Source of the DNA: Metaclostridioides mangenotii
GTDB taxonomy: Bacteria > Bacillota > Clostridia > Peptostreptococcales > Peptostreptococcaceae
Assembly: GCF_017873185.1 (NCBI RefSeq)
Contig: NZ_JAGGJX010000001.1
Coordinates: 310,001 to 374,000, forward strand
DNA: 64,000 bases
Direction of reading: 5' to 3'
Below are positions 43,296-52,194 of the stretch, in pieces. The position numbers were made by a program, and so were the translations under genes. The notes beneath the pieces are model-generated. The model saw only the letters and a program-made list of their open reading frames with translations, searched no databases and had not been told where the DNA came from. The stretch's first letter is position 1; every line of letters begins with the position of its first letter.

Positions 43296-44141
43296 ATGAA
43301 ATTAGCTGTAATAGGTAGTGGAACTATGGGTACTGGTATTTTGCAAACTTTTGCGAGTAGCGGTCATGATATATGTTTAAAAAGTAGAAGCCAAGAATCA
43401 ATTTCTAATTGTACAACATTACTAGATAAAAATTTAGATAGACTGGTTTCAAAAGGCAAAATTAACGAATCTCAAAAAACTGAAATATTAGATCATATTA
43501 CTTTAACTACTAACTATGAGGACTTAAGAGACATGGACATAATTATTGAAGCATCTGTTGAAGATATGGATACAAAAAAAGAAGTTTTTAAATTATTAGA
43601 TGAGTTATGCAAACCTGACACTATTTTAGCTACTAACACTTCATCATTATCTATAACAGAAATAGCTTCTGCTACAAAAAGACCCGATAAAGTAATTGGA
43701 TTACATTTCTTTAATCCAGTCCCTATGATGAAATTGGTTGAAGTTATAAGTGGTCAATTGACTTCAAAGGTAACTTTTGATACAGGGATTCAACTATCAA
43801 AGAGTATTAATAAAGTGCCAGTCGATGTATCTGAATCACCTGGATTTGTTGTAAATAGAATACTTATACCTATGATAAATGAAGCGGTTGGTATCTATGC
43901 AGACGGTGTTGCTAGTAAAGAAGAAATTGATGAAGCTATGAAATTAGGTGCAAATCATCCTATGGGACCTTTAGCATTAGGTGATTTAATAGGATTAGAT
44001 GTTGTTTTAGCTATAATGAATGTTTTATACAATGAATTTGGGGACACTAAGTATAGACCTCATCCTCTTTTAGCAAAAATGGTTAGGGCAAATCAATTGG
44101 GCAGAAAAACTAAAATAGGTTTTTATGATTATAATAAATAA
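43296..44141 (+). CDS. hbd: 3-hydroxybutyryl-CoA dehydrogenase
   Basis: A 281-residue enzyme with an N-terminal Rossmann motif (LAVIGSGTMGTGILQTFASS), the catalytic His region GLHFFNPVPMMKLVEVISG and the C-terminal DVSESPGFVVNRILIPMINE and PMGPLALGDLIGLDV. It interconverts acetoacetyl-CoA and 3-hydroxybutyryl-CoA with NAD(P)H. GGGGGT precedes the ATG. The 91-base gap after crt shows no terminator, so the two are probably cotranscribed. Confidence 0.95.
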   Translation: MKLAVIGSGTMGTGILQTFASSGHDICLKSRSQESISNCTTLLDKNLDRLVSKGKINESQKTEILDHITLTTNYEDLRDMDIIIEASVEDMDTKKEVFKLLDELCKPDTILATNTSSLSITEIASATKRPDKVIGLHFFNPVPMMKLVEVISGQLTSKVTFDTGIQLSKSINKVPVDVSESPGFVVNRILIPMINEAVGIYADGVASKEEIDEAMKLGANHPMGPLALGDLIGLDVVLAIMNVLYNEFGDTKYRPHPLLAKMVRANQLGRKTKIGFYDYNK

Positions 44142-44453
44142 AATATAATTAATAAAGCTTTGATTTAAAAATTTATTATATAGGATTATTCCTCTTGAAT
44201 CATAGCTCATGTAAATTAAAAATATATTCTTAATCCATACTATACTTAGCAAAATATATAGATATATTTAGATATTTATCATACTTTTTAACTGAATTGA
44301 TAAACTTTATAAGTTTATAGAAAAATTTATTATAAAAGGAATATTAATGAAAATTAATCAAACTTTATTATTTAGCTAGTTAATATTCTGCGTTACTTAA
44401 AAAAGGATTTATAAAAATCTCAAATATAAATAAATTTAATGGGGGTAATGAAT
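44142..44453. other. Gap between hbd and thl
   Basis: About 310 AT-rich bases. A TTGATA at about 44298 and AT-rich -10-like stretches could give thl its own promoter, but none is clear. A short inverted repeat AAACTTTATAAGTTT is at 44304-44318. I see no gene remnant. Confidence 0.35.
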
Positions 44454-45629
44454 ATGAGAGAAGTAGTCATTGTCAGTGCTGCAAGAACAGCAGTTGGAAG
44501 TTTTGGAGGAGCATTTAAGTCAGTTTCAGCAGTAGAATTAGGAATAATAGCTGCTAAAGAAGCTATTAAGAGAGCTAAAATAACTCCGGATATGATAGAT
44601 GAATCACTTTTAGGTGGTGTACTTACAGCAGGGCTCGGTCAAAATATAGCAAGACAGATTGCGCTGGGATCAGGAATACCAGTTGAAAAACCAGCTATGA
44701 CAATAAATATAGTATGTGGATCTGGATTAAGATCGGTTTCAATGGCGTCCCAACTCATCTCATTAGGTGATGCAGAAATAATATTAGTTGGTGGTGCAGA
44801 AAATATGAGCATGTCACCATACTTATCACCGAATACAAGATATGGTGCGAGAATGGGAGATACAACTTTTGTTGATTCTATGATTAAAGACGGACTATCA
44901 GATATATTCAATAATTACCATATGGGTATAACTGCAGAAAATATAGCAGAAAAATGGAATATAACTAGAGAAGAGCAAGATCAGTTAGCATTATCAAGTC
45001 AAAATAAAGCTGAAAAAGCACAAGCTGAAGGAAAATTTGATGAGGAAATAGTTCCAGTTGTTATAAAAGGACGAAAAGGTGACACAGTAGTTGATAAAGA
45101 TGAATATATAAAGCCTGGTACAACAATAGACACATTATCCAAATTAAAACCTGCGTTTAAAAAAGATGGTACAGTTACGGCAGGTAATGCGTCCGGAATA
45201 AACGATGGAGCTGCTATGCTTATAGTAATGTCAAAAGAAAAGGCTGAAGAGTTAGGGCTAGAACCACTTGCCACTATAGTTTCCTATGGAACTTCTGGTG
45301 TTGATCCAGAGATAATGGGATATGGACCAGTACCAGCTACGATAGAAGCCTTAACAAAAGCAAGTATGACTATTGATGATATAGATTTAGTTGAAGCAAA
45401 TGAAGCATTTGCTGCTCAATCATTAGCTGTAATAAAAGATTTAAAAATTGATACTACAAAAGTTAATGTTAATGGTGGTGCAATAGCTATAGGGCATCCA
45501 ATAGGATGTTCAGGAGCTAGAATACTTACTACGCTTTTATATGAAATGAAAAGAAGAGATGCCAAAACTGGTTTAGCTACACTTTGTATCGGAGGAGGTA
45601 TGGGTACTACATTAATAGTAAAAAGATAA
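44454..45629 (+). CDS. thl: Acetyl-CoA C-acetyltransferase (thiolase)
   Basis: A 391-residue thiolase. The first catalytic Cys is in [14 protein letters not shown] (about residue 88), the second in [12 protein letters not shown] near the C-terminus, and the catalytic His in [17 protein letters not shown]. It condenses two acetyl-CoA to acetoacetyl-CoA. ATG 44454 is preferred because GGGGGT (44441-44446) lies 7 bases upstream; ATG 44439 would overlap that site. With crt and hbd it gives C2-to-C4 chain building up to crotonyl-CoA. Confidence 0.96.
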   Translation: MREVVIVSAARTAVGSFGGAFKSVSAVELGIIAAKEAIKRAKITPDMIDESLLGGVLTAGLGQNIARQIALGSGIPVEKPAMTINIVCGSGLRSVSMASQLISLGDAEIILVGGAENMSMSPYLSPNTRYGARMGDTTFVDSMIKDGLSDIFNNYHMGITAENIAEKWNITREEQDQLALSSQNKAEKAQAEGKFDEEIVPVVIKGRKGDTVVDKDEYIKPGTTIDTLSKLKPAFKKDGTVTAGNASGINDGAAMLIVMSKEKAEELGLEPLATIVSYGTSGVDPEIMGYGPVPATIEALTKASMTIDDIDLVEANEAFAAQSLAVIKDLKIDTTKVNVNGGAIAIGHPIGCSGARILTTLLYEMKRRDAKTGLATLCIGGGMGTTLIVKR

Positions 45630-45679
45630 TTATCTTAATTGAAAATATTGCACTTAATATCCAATATAGTTAAATTGAA

Positions 45680-45760
45680 AATGTATACACCTTTTTCTGT
45701 GATAATAAGAATGAAAGTAATTTAGCTTATTTATATATTCGTGTAATAATAGTAAAGCTA
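45680..45760 (+). pseudogene. Fragment of a third endolysin (catalytic-domain end)
   Basis: The frame reads ENVYTFFCDNKNESNLAY, which matches the catalytic-Glu region of the endolysin at 39923 (IETFFCDSKNDYDIA). The Glu itself is changed to Tyr, and the reading continues into unrelated sequence. It is the first part of a shattered third lysis module. Confidence 0.65.
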
Positions 45761-45782
45761 GTAAAGCCACATAGAGTTGAAG

Positions 45783-45817
45783 GAACTAGATTAGTAAATT
45801 TTAGTCTAGTTCTTTTT
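45783..45817 (+). terminator. Terminator within the degenerate lysis region
   Basis: GAACTAGA at 45783-45790, extended by TTAG, pairs with TCTAGTTC at 45805-45812 and runs into T5. Confidence 0.75.
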
Positions 45818-45866
45818 ATGCTTAAAATAACCTCTTATAAACCAGACTTTCTCAAGAGGTGATAAT

Positions 45867-45935
45867 ATGGATATATTTGAACAAAAAGGAATCATACCGA
45901 TATTAATAGTAAGAGTTACGAGTCAACTATTTTAG
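45867..45935 (+). other. Tiny 22-codon frame behind a Shine-Dalgarno-masking hairpin
   Basis: MDIFEQKGIIPILIV and seven more residues follow AAGAGGTG at 45854-45861. That ribosome site is the right arm of a hairpin with ACCTCTT (45830-45836). It could be the start of a degraded holin-like gene in this module, or a leader or toxin-like peptide. Nothing shows it is expressed. Confidence 0.3.
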
Positions 45936-45971
45936 GATTATCATGTTTGATCGTCAACTGAATGAAAAATA

Positions 45972-46070
45972 GAGAAGTACCCAGACAGTGTTACTAAGTT
46001 TGAAGCTAATGACTTTAAGGATACTTAAAGAAAAGTGTCTGAGTGGTTAGAAAGTAGAAAATATATGTAG
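45972..46070 (+). pseudogene. Fragment of a third endolysin (C-terminal end)
   Basis: The frame reads EKYPDSVTKFEANDFKDT, a stop, then RKVSEWLESRKYM and a second stop. This aligns residue by residue with the last 32 residues of the endolysin at 39923 (EKYPDGVTRFVGNDFKETYR...). The Tyr codon has become TAA. It is followed by a degenerate terminator hairpin (46078-46118) in the same position as after the intact copy. Confidence 0.88.
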
Positions 46071-46225
46071 ATATACAAAATCGTACCACCGTTTAATAAA
46101 AGCATGGTGATATGATTTACATTACAATACCGTTACCCCAACTAAAAGGAATATTTTGACAGACAGTATCTATAGAGATATAATTATTATTTAATTATTC
46201 AGATATAAACGAAAGAGGTGTAAGT

Positions 46226-47554
46226 ATGAAAAACATATCTATTGCATTAGGAGAAGCATTAGCGGAAGGAGCAGTTATCATTCCAAATGTGATTTTTGCT
46301 GGTTTGATTTATGGTCATTATGGAAACTATAATTTTTTACTCCCGTTTGTATTGTTTTATTCATTTGAAAAAGCTGGTGCCTTTGCAATACAGGGCTTTG
46401 GAAATATAAAAAATCCATACAGAATTTTGGAATGGGGTCTGCTGACAGCTATATTAGGAACTTTCCTGTGCATATTAGGAAATTTTTACTATTTACTTTG
46501 GGAAATAGGAGCAATTTTAATAGGAGTTGGATTATCTAATTATACAGCTCTATTCCGTACAATCAGAGATATTTTAAAAGAAAAGGGAGAATGGAATTAT
46601 GGGAAATCGCTGACAAATGGATATTTGATTTTAGGAATTATCATGGCTTGTTCCATGCTATTCCGTCATACGCTGATAAGTATGGTATTCATTGTATTTT
46701 TCATAATGCTACTTATTGTCTATGTGCAAGTACATAAACTGAAATGCGATTCAGAAATCGGTTCAATGCCACTCTTTAAAAAAACTAAGCGCGCATGGAT
46801 TAACTTTCTACCTGCTGTCGGTATGCTGATAATTACATTTTTTACAAGATTGTTAAAACAAACTTCTGATATTGATTATATCCTATTCATGGGACTTGCA
46901 CTTTGTATTTTTGTTATTATGGGTGCTTCCCTGAAAAAGTTGTCTTTTCGCTTACATTCCATACACACCCTTTGGTTTGGAGCTATCAGAAATTTTCTGA
47001 TTATATTCAGTCTAATATATTTTATAGCAGTTGATAAAAGTTATATGGTCGGACTTTCCTACTTTATGATTGTTTTAGGGATTATACTGTCTATGATTAT
47101 GAAAAAAAAACTGAAATCACTTTTGCCTAATAGTAGCGTTGAAACCGTAAGTTTTATAGGAAGCATGATAAGCCTTATATTGCTCTTATCATCACATACT
47201 TACTTAGGCGGTATCATGCTTTGTTGTGCTTTTGTAGCTACCGGAAACAGTCTGGCTTTGCAAAAGTTTACTGAGGATACTTCTTTACCTGTTTTAGAAA
47301 GAAGAATTGTACGCTCAAAATTCTATGGGCTTGGAGCTGTAATTCAGCAAGTGATTTTATTATCCGTTTTGATTATAGTATCATGGATAAAAAATCAAGA
47401 CAGCAGTATCGCTTTAAAAGCTTATTCTTTTTCAATTGGTATAGATACGCTTCAAAGCACATTCTTTTATACTAAGCTCATTTGTATAATACTCATTTGG
47501 ATAAGCGGAGTATTTCTTATACGATATACTTTAAAAAGCTTTCAGAAAGAATGA
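46226..47554 (+). CDS. Twelve-helix membrane protein of unknown function (MFS-like)
   Basis: A 442-residue protein with about 12 predicted transmembrane helices, the size and topology of an MFS or other secondary transporter. I see no diagnostic motif that fixes a family. Codon use differs from its neighbours, with more CTG, CGT/CGC and GGC codons, and it sits between a lysis-module remnant and a stretch of unassigned DNA. Horizontal acquisition is plausible. GAGGTG precedes the ATG. Confidence 0.65.
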   Translation: MKNISIALGEALAEGAVIIPNVIFAGLIYGHYGNYNFLLPFVLFYSFEKAGAFAIQGFGNIKNPYRILEWGLLTAILGTFLCILGNFYYLLWEIGAILIGVGLSNYTALFRTIRDILKEKGEWNYGKSLTNGYLILGIIMACSMLFRHTLISMVFIVFFIMLLIVYVQVHKLKCDSEIGSMPLFKKTKRAWINFLPAVGMLIITFFTRLLKQTSDIDYILFMGLALCIFVIMGASLKKLSFRLHSIHTLWFGAIRNFLIIFSLIYFIAVDKSYMVGLSYFMIVLGIILSMIMKKKLKSLLPNSSVETVSFIGSMISLILLLSSHTYLGGIMLCCAFVATGNSLALQKFTEDTSLPVLERRIVRSKFYGLGAVIQQVILLSVLIIVSWIKNQDSSIALKAYSFSIGIDTLQSTFFYTKLICIILIWISGVFLIRYTLKSFQKE

Positions 47555-47858
47555 TATAAAAAAGTTAAAAGGGAAATGCAATGAAAATGCACACTTATAG
47601 CTGTTAGTAACAGTGTGGTAGCCGTTATTAGCTGTATTAAATCTTTAGTGTTACTCTGGTTCTTCTTCTTCTTTTTTTGTTTTGACACTTTATCTCCCCC
47701 CTTCCTTAATTACATTACATCACGCATAAGTGATAAAGGTAATATTTTATATGTAAATATTTTCCTTTTCTTAATATATTTTAATTTGAGTAATCTACTT
47801 TAATTTGATATAATAATCTAATGTAAAAATAGCAAAATTGATAAGGAGTAAATATAAA
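47555..47858. other. Gap between the membrane protein and miaB
   Basis: It begins with a possible 8-codon peptide (ATG 47581, MKMHTYSC) and contains CTGTTAGTAACAG (47602-47614) and a polypyrimidine stretch (47664-47704). A hydrophobic plus-strand frame at 47615-47803 is probably chance. A -10-like TATAAT occurs at about 47810 upstream of miaB. Confidence 0.35.
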
Positions 47859-49292
47859 ATGAGCAAAAGAAAACAAGCAAATCTTCCTATAGAAAAAATA
47901 GATGAACAAGATAATTATATAGAATTAATGCACAGAAAAAATGAAGATTACTTCAATAAAACTGGTAAACGTAAAATCGTGTACACTTGTACCTACGGAT
48001 GTCAGATGAATGAACATGACTCAGAAAAGCTACTAGCAATGCTAGATGCAATGGGATATGACACAACAGAAGACTCTACAGAAGCAGACCTAGTAATATA
48101 CAATACATGTGCAGTAAGAGAGAATGCAGAACTAAAGGTATACGGTAACCTAGGTCACTTAAAATCGCAAAAAGAAAAAAATCCAGATATGAAAATAGTA
48201 GTATGTGGATGTATGATGCAACAACCTCACATAGTAGAGGAAATAAAAAAGAAATACAGACACGTGGACTTGATATTTGGAACACATAACCTTTACAAAT
48301 TCCCAGAACTTCTAATAGAAACTATGGGCAGAGATAAAACTCTAGTGGATGTATGGGATGTAGATGGAGAAGTAGTAGAAGGATTAAAGAGTAGCAGAAA
48401 GTTTGAGTTAAAAGCATATGTTAATATAATGTACGGATGTAACAACTTCTGTACTTACTGTATAGTACCATATACAAGAGGTAGAGAGAGAAGTAGAACT
48501 CCAGAAGATATAATGGATGAAATCAAAACTCTAGTAGCAAATGGAACAAAAGAAATAACACTACTTGGACAAAACGTTGATTCTTATGGAAAGACTTTAG
48601 ATACAAAGATTACATTTGCAGAACTTCTTAGAATGGTAAATGATATAGAAGGTATTGAAAGAGTTAGATTTATGACATCTCACCCAAAAGATATATCAGA
48701 TGAAGTAATTTATGCGATTAGAGACTGTGATAAGGTTTGTGAGTTTTTGCACCTACCGATCCAAATTGGAAGCACTAGATTACTTAAAAAAATGAATAGA
48801 CATTACACTAAAGATTACTACCTTGATATAATTGAGAAAGCAAGAAAAGAAGTGCCTGATATTGCATTTTCAACTGACTTGATGATAGGATTCCCTGGTG
48901 AAACCGATGAAGATATTGAAGATACTTTAGATGTACTTGAAAAAGTAAGATACGATTCTGCATTTACTTTTATATACTCGAAGCGTAAAGGAACTCCAGC
49001 TGCTGAGATGGATGATCAAATACCAGAAGAAGTAACTCATAAGAGATTCCAAAAGGTGCTCGATTTAGTTAATAAGATCTCTGGTGAAATTAACCATTCA
49101 TACAAAGACAAAGTTGTAGAGGTATTGGTTGAAGGAAGAAGTAAGAATCAGGAAGATAAATTATCAGGAAGAACTAGACAAAATAAATTAGTGAATTTTG
49201 AAGGTGGAAATGAAGATTTAGTTGGTAAACTGGTAAATGTAAGAGTTACTGAGGCTAGAACATTTTCATTAAATGGAGTAATGGTAGATTAA
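47859..49292 (+). CDS. miaB: tRNA-2-methylthio-N6-dimethylallyladenosine synthase MiaB
   Basis: A 477-residue radical-SAM methylthiotransferase. The N-terminal UPF0004 domain carries TYGCQMNEHDSE, NTCAVRENAE and VCGCMMQ cysteines for the auxiliary Fe-S cluster. The radical-SAM motif is YGCNNFCTYCIVPYTRGRER, and a C-terminal TRAM domain ends the protein. It adds methylthio to i6A37 of tRNA; miaA, which makes i6A37, is at 60559. ATG 47859 follows AAGGAG; a TTG at 47838 would precede that site. Confidence 0.96.
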   Translation: MSKRKQANLPIEKIDEQDNYIELMHRKNEDYFNKTGKRKIVYTCTYGCQMNEHDSEKLLAMLDAMGYDTTEDSTEADLVIYNTCAVRENAELKVYGNLGHLKSQKEKNPDMKIVVCGCMMQQPHIVEEIKKKYRHVDLIFGTHNLYKFPELLIETMGRDKTLVDVWDVDGEVVEGLKSSRKFELKAYVNIMYGCNNFCTYCIVPYTRGRERSRTPEDIMDEIKTLVANGTKEITLLGQNVDSYGKTLDTKITFAELLRMVNDIEGIERVRFMTSHPKDISDEVIYAIRDCDKVCEFLHLPIQIGSTRLLKKMNRHYTKDYYLDIIEKARKEVPDIAFSTDLMIGFPGETDEDIEDTLDVLEKVRYDSAFTFIYSKRKGTPAAEMDDQIPEEVTHKRFQKVLDLVNKISGEINHSYKDKVVEVLVEGRSKNQEDKLSGRTRQNKLVNFEGGNEDLVGKLVNVRVTEARTFSLNGVMVD

Positions 49293-49301
49293 AAACATAT
49301 T

Positions 49302-49352
49302 AAAGAACCCCTACATTAATTTATACTTATAAATTAATGTAGGGATTCTTTA
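49302..49352 (+). terminator. Terminator of miaB
   Basis: AAAGAACCCCTACATTAATTTA pairs with TAAATTAATGTAGGGATTCTTT with one mismatch, a very long stem ending in TTTAGTTTT. Confidence 0.9.
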
Positions 49353-49460
49353 GTTTTGTTATTTTAAATATCACCTAGATTTAAGTTAGCTACCACATAG
49401 CCCTGTTATAAAATCTAATAGTGAAACAGTTCGAGGAAAAGGTTTGGGAAAAAATCTGTA

Positions 49461-49487
49461 TAGAGGTTCAAAACCTCCTTTTGGCAG
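49461..49487 (+). tRNA. tRNA 3'-end-like fragment (T-arm plus acceptor strand)
   Basis: GAGGTTCAAAACCTC (49463-49477) has the shape of a tRNA T-arm with a TTCAAAA loop, followed by an acceptor-like strand ending TTTTGGCA. No matching 5' acceptor (TGCCAAAA), D-arm or anticodon arm can be found upstream, so it is not a whole gene. It could be a tRNA remnant or an old attachment site; chance is possible. The rest of the 49353-49653 gap holds nothing else I can name. Confidence 0.35.
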
Positions 49488-49653
49488 TCATAGGTAAAAT
49501 ATACAGTTAAGATTGTTTTATTATGGAAGTTTATGTTTATATCGTAGAGAGTCTTTTCCTTTTATCGATTGACAATTAGATAGAATTGATTTAGAATTAT
49601 TTTGACTCAATTATTAAAAATTTAGACTATTTAGACTAAAAGGAGATGTTAAA

Positions 49654-50691
49654 ATGTACAGTTTCAAAAATGATTATAGTGAAACAGCACATCCAAAAGT
49701 ATTACAGAGAATAATAGATACAAATATGGTTCAAGCTGAAGGATATGGTCTTGATGAATTTAGTTTTGAGGCAATTGATACTATCAAAGCTAAACTTAAA
49801 GACAATAGTGTTGACGTTCACTTTATAAGTGGGGGAACACAAACAAATCTTCTTGCTACAGCTGCTTTTTTAAGAGCCCATGAAGCTGTTATTTCAGCGG
49901 AAAGTGGACATATTGTAGGTAGTGAAACTGGTGCAATAGAAGCTACTGGACATAAAATATATACAGTTCCAACTACAGATGGTAAATTGACTTCTGATAT
50001 GGTTAAAAGTGTGTTTAATACACATAGTCACACTAATTTTTCACCATATCCTCGTCTAGTTTTCATATCTAATCCAACTGAAGTAGGAACAGTTTATGAT
50101 AAAAATGAACTAAAAACTCTTCATGATTGTTGTAAAGAGCTTGGAATATATCTGTATGTCGATGGTGCGAGATTAGGTTGTGCGATAGCTTTAGATAGTG
50201 TTGATTTAAGTTTTGAAGATATGCCAAAGGTTTGTGATGCATTTTACATAGGTGGTACAAAAAATGGTGCAATGTTTGGAGAGGCCTTAGTTATCAATAA
50301 TGATAATCTTAAAGGTCATTTTAGATGGCATCTAAAACAAAGAGGTGGGCTTTTAGCAAAGACTAGAGCTATGTCAACACAGTTTACAGAACTTATGAGT
50401 AATAATCTTTATGAAGATCTTGCAAGTCATGCAAATGAAATGTCTAACATATTAAGAGAAGGTATTATAAAAGCAGGATATTCATTTGGAGTAGATTCTC
50501 CTACAAATCAAACATTCGCTGAGATACCTAATGATGTACTTAAGGAGCTAGAGAAGAAATACATATATACACCTTGGGATGTAGTTGATGAAAATACAAT
50601 GCTAGTTCGTTTTATAACTTCTTGGGCTACTTCTAAAGAAAAGGTTGAAGAGTTTGTTAAAGACATATTAGCTATAAAAGTTAACAAATAA
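49654..50691 (+). CDS. ltaE: Low-specificity L-threonine aldolase
   Basis: A 345-residue PLP enzyme of the threonine aldolase family that cleaves L-threonine or L-allo-threonine to glycine and acetaldehyde. Marks are SETAHPKVLQRI, YGLDEFSFEAID, SGGTQTNLLATAAFL, the cofactor-Asp region LYVDGARLGCAI and the PLP-Lys motif YIGGTKNGAMFGEAL. AAGGAG precedes the ATG. It is monocistronic, with a terminator at 50718-50778. Confidence 0.93.
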   Translation: MYSFKNDYSETAHPKVLQRIIDTNMVQAEGYGLDEFSFEAIDTIKAKLKDNSVDVHFISGGTQTNLLATAAFLRAHEAVISAESGHIVGSETGAIEATGHKIYTVPTTDGKLTSDMVKSVFNTHSHTNFSPYPRLVFISNPTEVGTVYDKNELKTLHDCCKELGIYLYVDGARLGCAIALDSVDLSFEDMPKVCDAFYIGGTKNGAMFGEALVINNDNLKGHFRWHLKQRGGLLAKTRAMSTQFTELMSNNLYEDLASHANEMSNILREGIIKAGYSFGVDSPTNQTFAEIPNDVLKELEKKYIYTPWDVVDENTMLVRFITSWATSKEKVEEFVKDILAIKVNK

Positions 50692-50717
50692 TTAAAATTA
50701 ATAATAACTTTAAATAT

Positions 50718-50778
50718 AAAGCTTTTTATAGGATAATCAAATGTATTATTTGTTATTATCTTATAAAGGGCTTTTTTT
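50718..50778 (+). terminator. Terminator of the threonine aldolase gene
   Basis: AAAGCTTTTTATAGGATAAT at 50718-50737 pairs with ATTATCTTATAAAGGGCTTT, with small bulges, then a T run. Confidence 0.8.
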
Positions 50779-51020
50779 ATTTCGATTTTGTCATTAAAGA
50801 CAATATCTAGATATCTCAAATAGGCTGGAATTCCCGCTTATATGTATGCCAAAAAATGATTATAACTTCGATATGGAGATGCGATAAGTCAGGCTTACAA
50901 ACTTTTTTAAATAAAAAACATAAATAAAGAAACTTTTGATTACTCTATGATATCAAAATTATCACAGATGAAAGAAGGAAATCAGAATTTCGAGTCAGCA
51001 TTAGCAGTTTTATATGAAAG

Positions 51021-51146
51021 ATTATAGCATTAGCATGTACAGGAATATCTATTATTGGTATTGATAAAAACTTAAATGAAATTACAGATATTCCTGTAAT
51101 AGATCAAGTTTATGCTGAAGCAATTGCTATTAATTCTGTTATGTGA
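51021..51146 (+). pseudogene. C-terminal remnant of an Asp/Glu/hydantoin racemase-family protein
   Basis: The frame reads IALACTGISIIGIDKNLNEI, then TDIPVIDQVYAEAIAINSVM before TGA. The A-C-T-G motif with a following I-P-V-I-D fits the C-terminal half of the Asp/Glu/hydantoin racemase family. No start or N-terminal half is found; the upstream bases (50779-51020) hold only short broken frames such as FDYSMISKLSQMKEGNQ. Confidence 0.55.
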
Positions 51147-51244
51147 ATTTAATGATAGAATTAAAAAATAGATATAATTTAAATTTAAAGGGATTAACTA
51201 TGATAAAACATTGGCTATTCCCTTTAAACTTAAAAATCCATATA

Positions 51245-51856
51245 TTAATTTTTTAAAAAGTTTAGGAAATTTTGAAGTATTTTTGCAGTCATTCCCCAAA
51301 TTATATAATTATCGTACTTATAAAAGAGTATCGATGATTTACCTTTTTGGAATTTGTAATCTTTTTTATATGGTAAATCGCTGTAAGGCATATTGCCAGA
51401 AGGTATGATTTCCACATCGCTTGTGTATTCTTTTGGCGGATTTTCTAAAAGGTATTTAATCGGAACTAAAAAAGTGTGATCAACTTCATCTTTATTTATA
51501 TTGAAATTATCTATATCGTTTAGATATCCTAAAAAAGGATGGATAATATAGTTGAAAGACGTGATAAGTAAATCCATTTCAGAAATTATCTCAATGTTAT
51601 CTTTAGCTGTTCCAAGTTCTTCATATGTTTCTCTAATTACGGCCTCATAAGGTGTTTCGCCAGGATCGATTTTACCTCCTGGAAAAGAAATCTCACCAGG
51701 TTGGTGATTCAAGTTTCCTGATCTGAGTTCAAATAATATATGGTGTTCACCATCTTTTCTTACAATAGGTATTAAAACTGAAGCACGTTTCATTTCATCA
51801 GCACCGTTTATATACGGTTTGTAATCTTTAAACATGCTTTTTAAATCGTCTATCAT
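51245..51856 (-). CDS. Nudix hydrolase, probable CoA pyrophosphatase (NudL-like)
   Basis: A 203-residue protein with a full Nudix box, from GGKIDPGETPYEAVIRETYE to EELG, which binds the divalent metal. A preceding SGNLNHQPGEISFPGG segment is typical of the CoA-pyrophosphatase branch (NudL/YeaB). It would hydrolyse CoA or its derivatives to 4'-phosphopantetheine and 3',5'-ADP. ATG 51856 with GGAGG 5 bases upstream is preferred; ATG 51868 lies before that site. Confidence 0.88.
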   Translation of the reverse strand: MIDDLKSMFKDYKPYINGADEMKRASVLIPIVRKDGEHHILFELRSGNLNHQPGEISFPGGKIDPGETPYEAVIRETYEELGTAKDNIEIISEMDLLITSFNYIIHPFLGYLNDIDNFNINKDEVDHTFLVPIKYLLENPPKEYTSDVEIIPSGNMPYSDLPYKKDYKFQKGKSSILFYKYDNYIIWGMTAKILQNFLNFLKN

Positions 51857-52194
51857 GTCATCCTCCATTTGTTATTAACTAAGTCTACTATAAATAGTAT
51901 ACATTATGAGAGAGTTAATTATAAGTTAATTAATAGAATATTAGATAATTCTTTAAATCTCAAGTATTATTGCTAACTACCTTTATAAATATAATTATGG
52001 TAATAAGGGAAAAGAAACAAGAGAAAATATTGATAAGAATTTAAATAAAATGCTTAATAAACTTAATGATTTGGAAAAGGATCATAGGAATTATAGTTAA
52101 TGGAACTGTAGTTAAAATAGTAAAGATAGAAAAAAATGATTAAAATTGTAATATAAATATAATTGTAGTATAATAAAATTGTAAAATAAAATAT
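51857..52194. other. Gap upstream of the TPP riboswitch
   Basis: It holds a possible remnant of 47 codons at 51957-52100 (GNKGKETRENIDKNLNKMLN, then KLNDLEKDHRNYS) with no start codon of its own. The promoter of the riboswitch transcript is probably TTGTAA 52146-52151, 17 bases, TATAAT 52169-52174. Confidence 0.4.

Noticed and set aside
47615-47803. Hydrophobic 62-codon frame after the 12-helix membrane protein
   Set aside because: The poly-Phe stretch comes from a polypyrimidine tract, there is no ribosome site, and no conserved pattern is visible.
51211-51408. Plus-strand 65-codon frame
   Set aside because: It is antisense to the end of the Nudix hydrolase gene, which has the full Nudix box.
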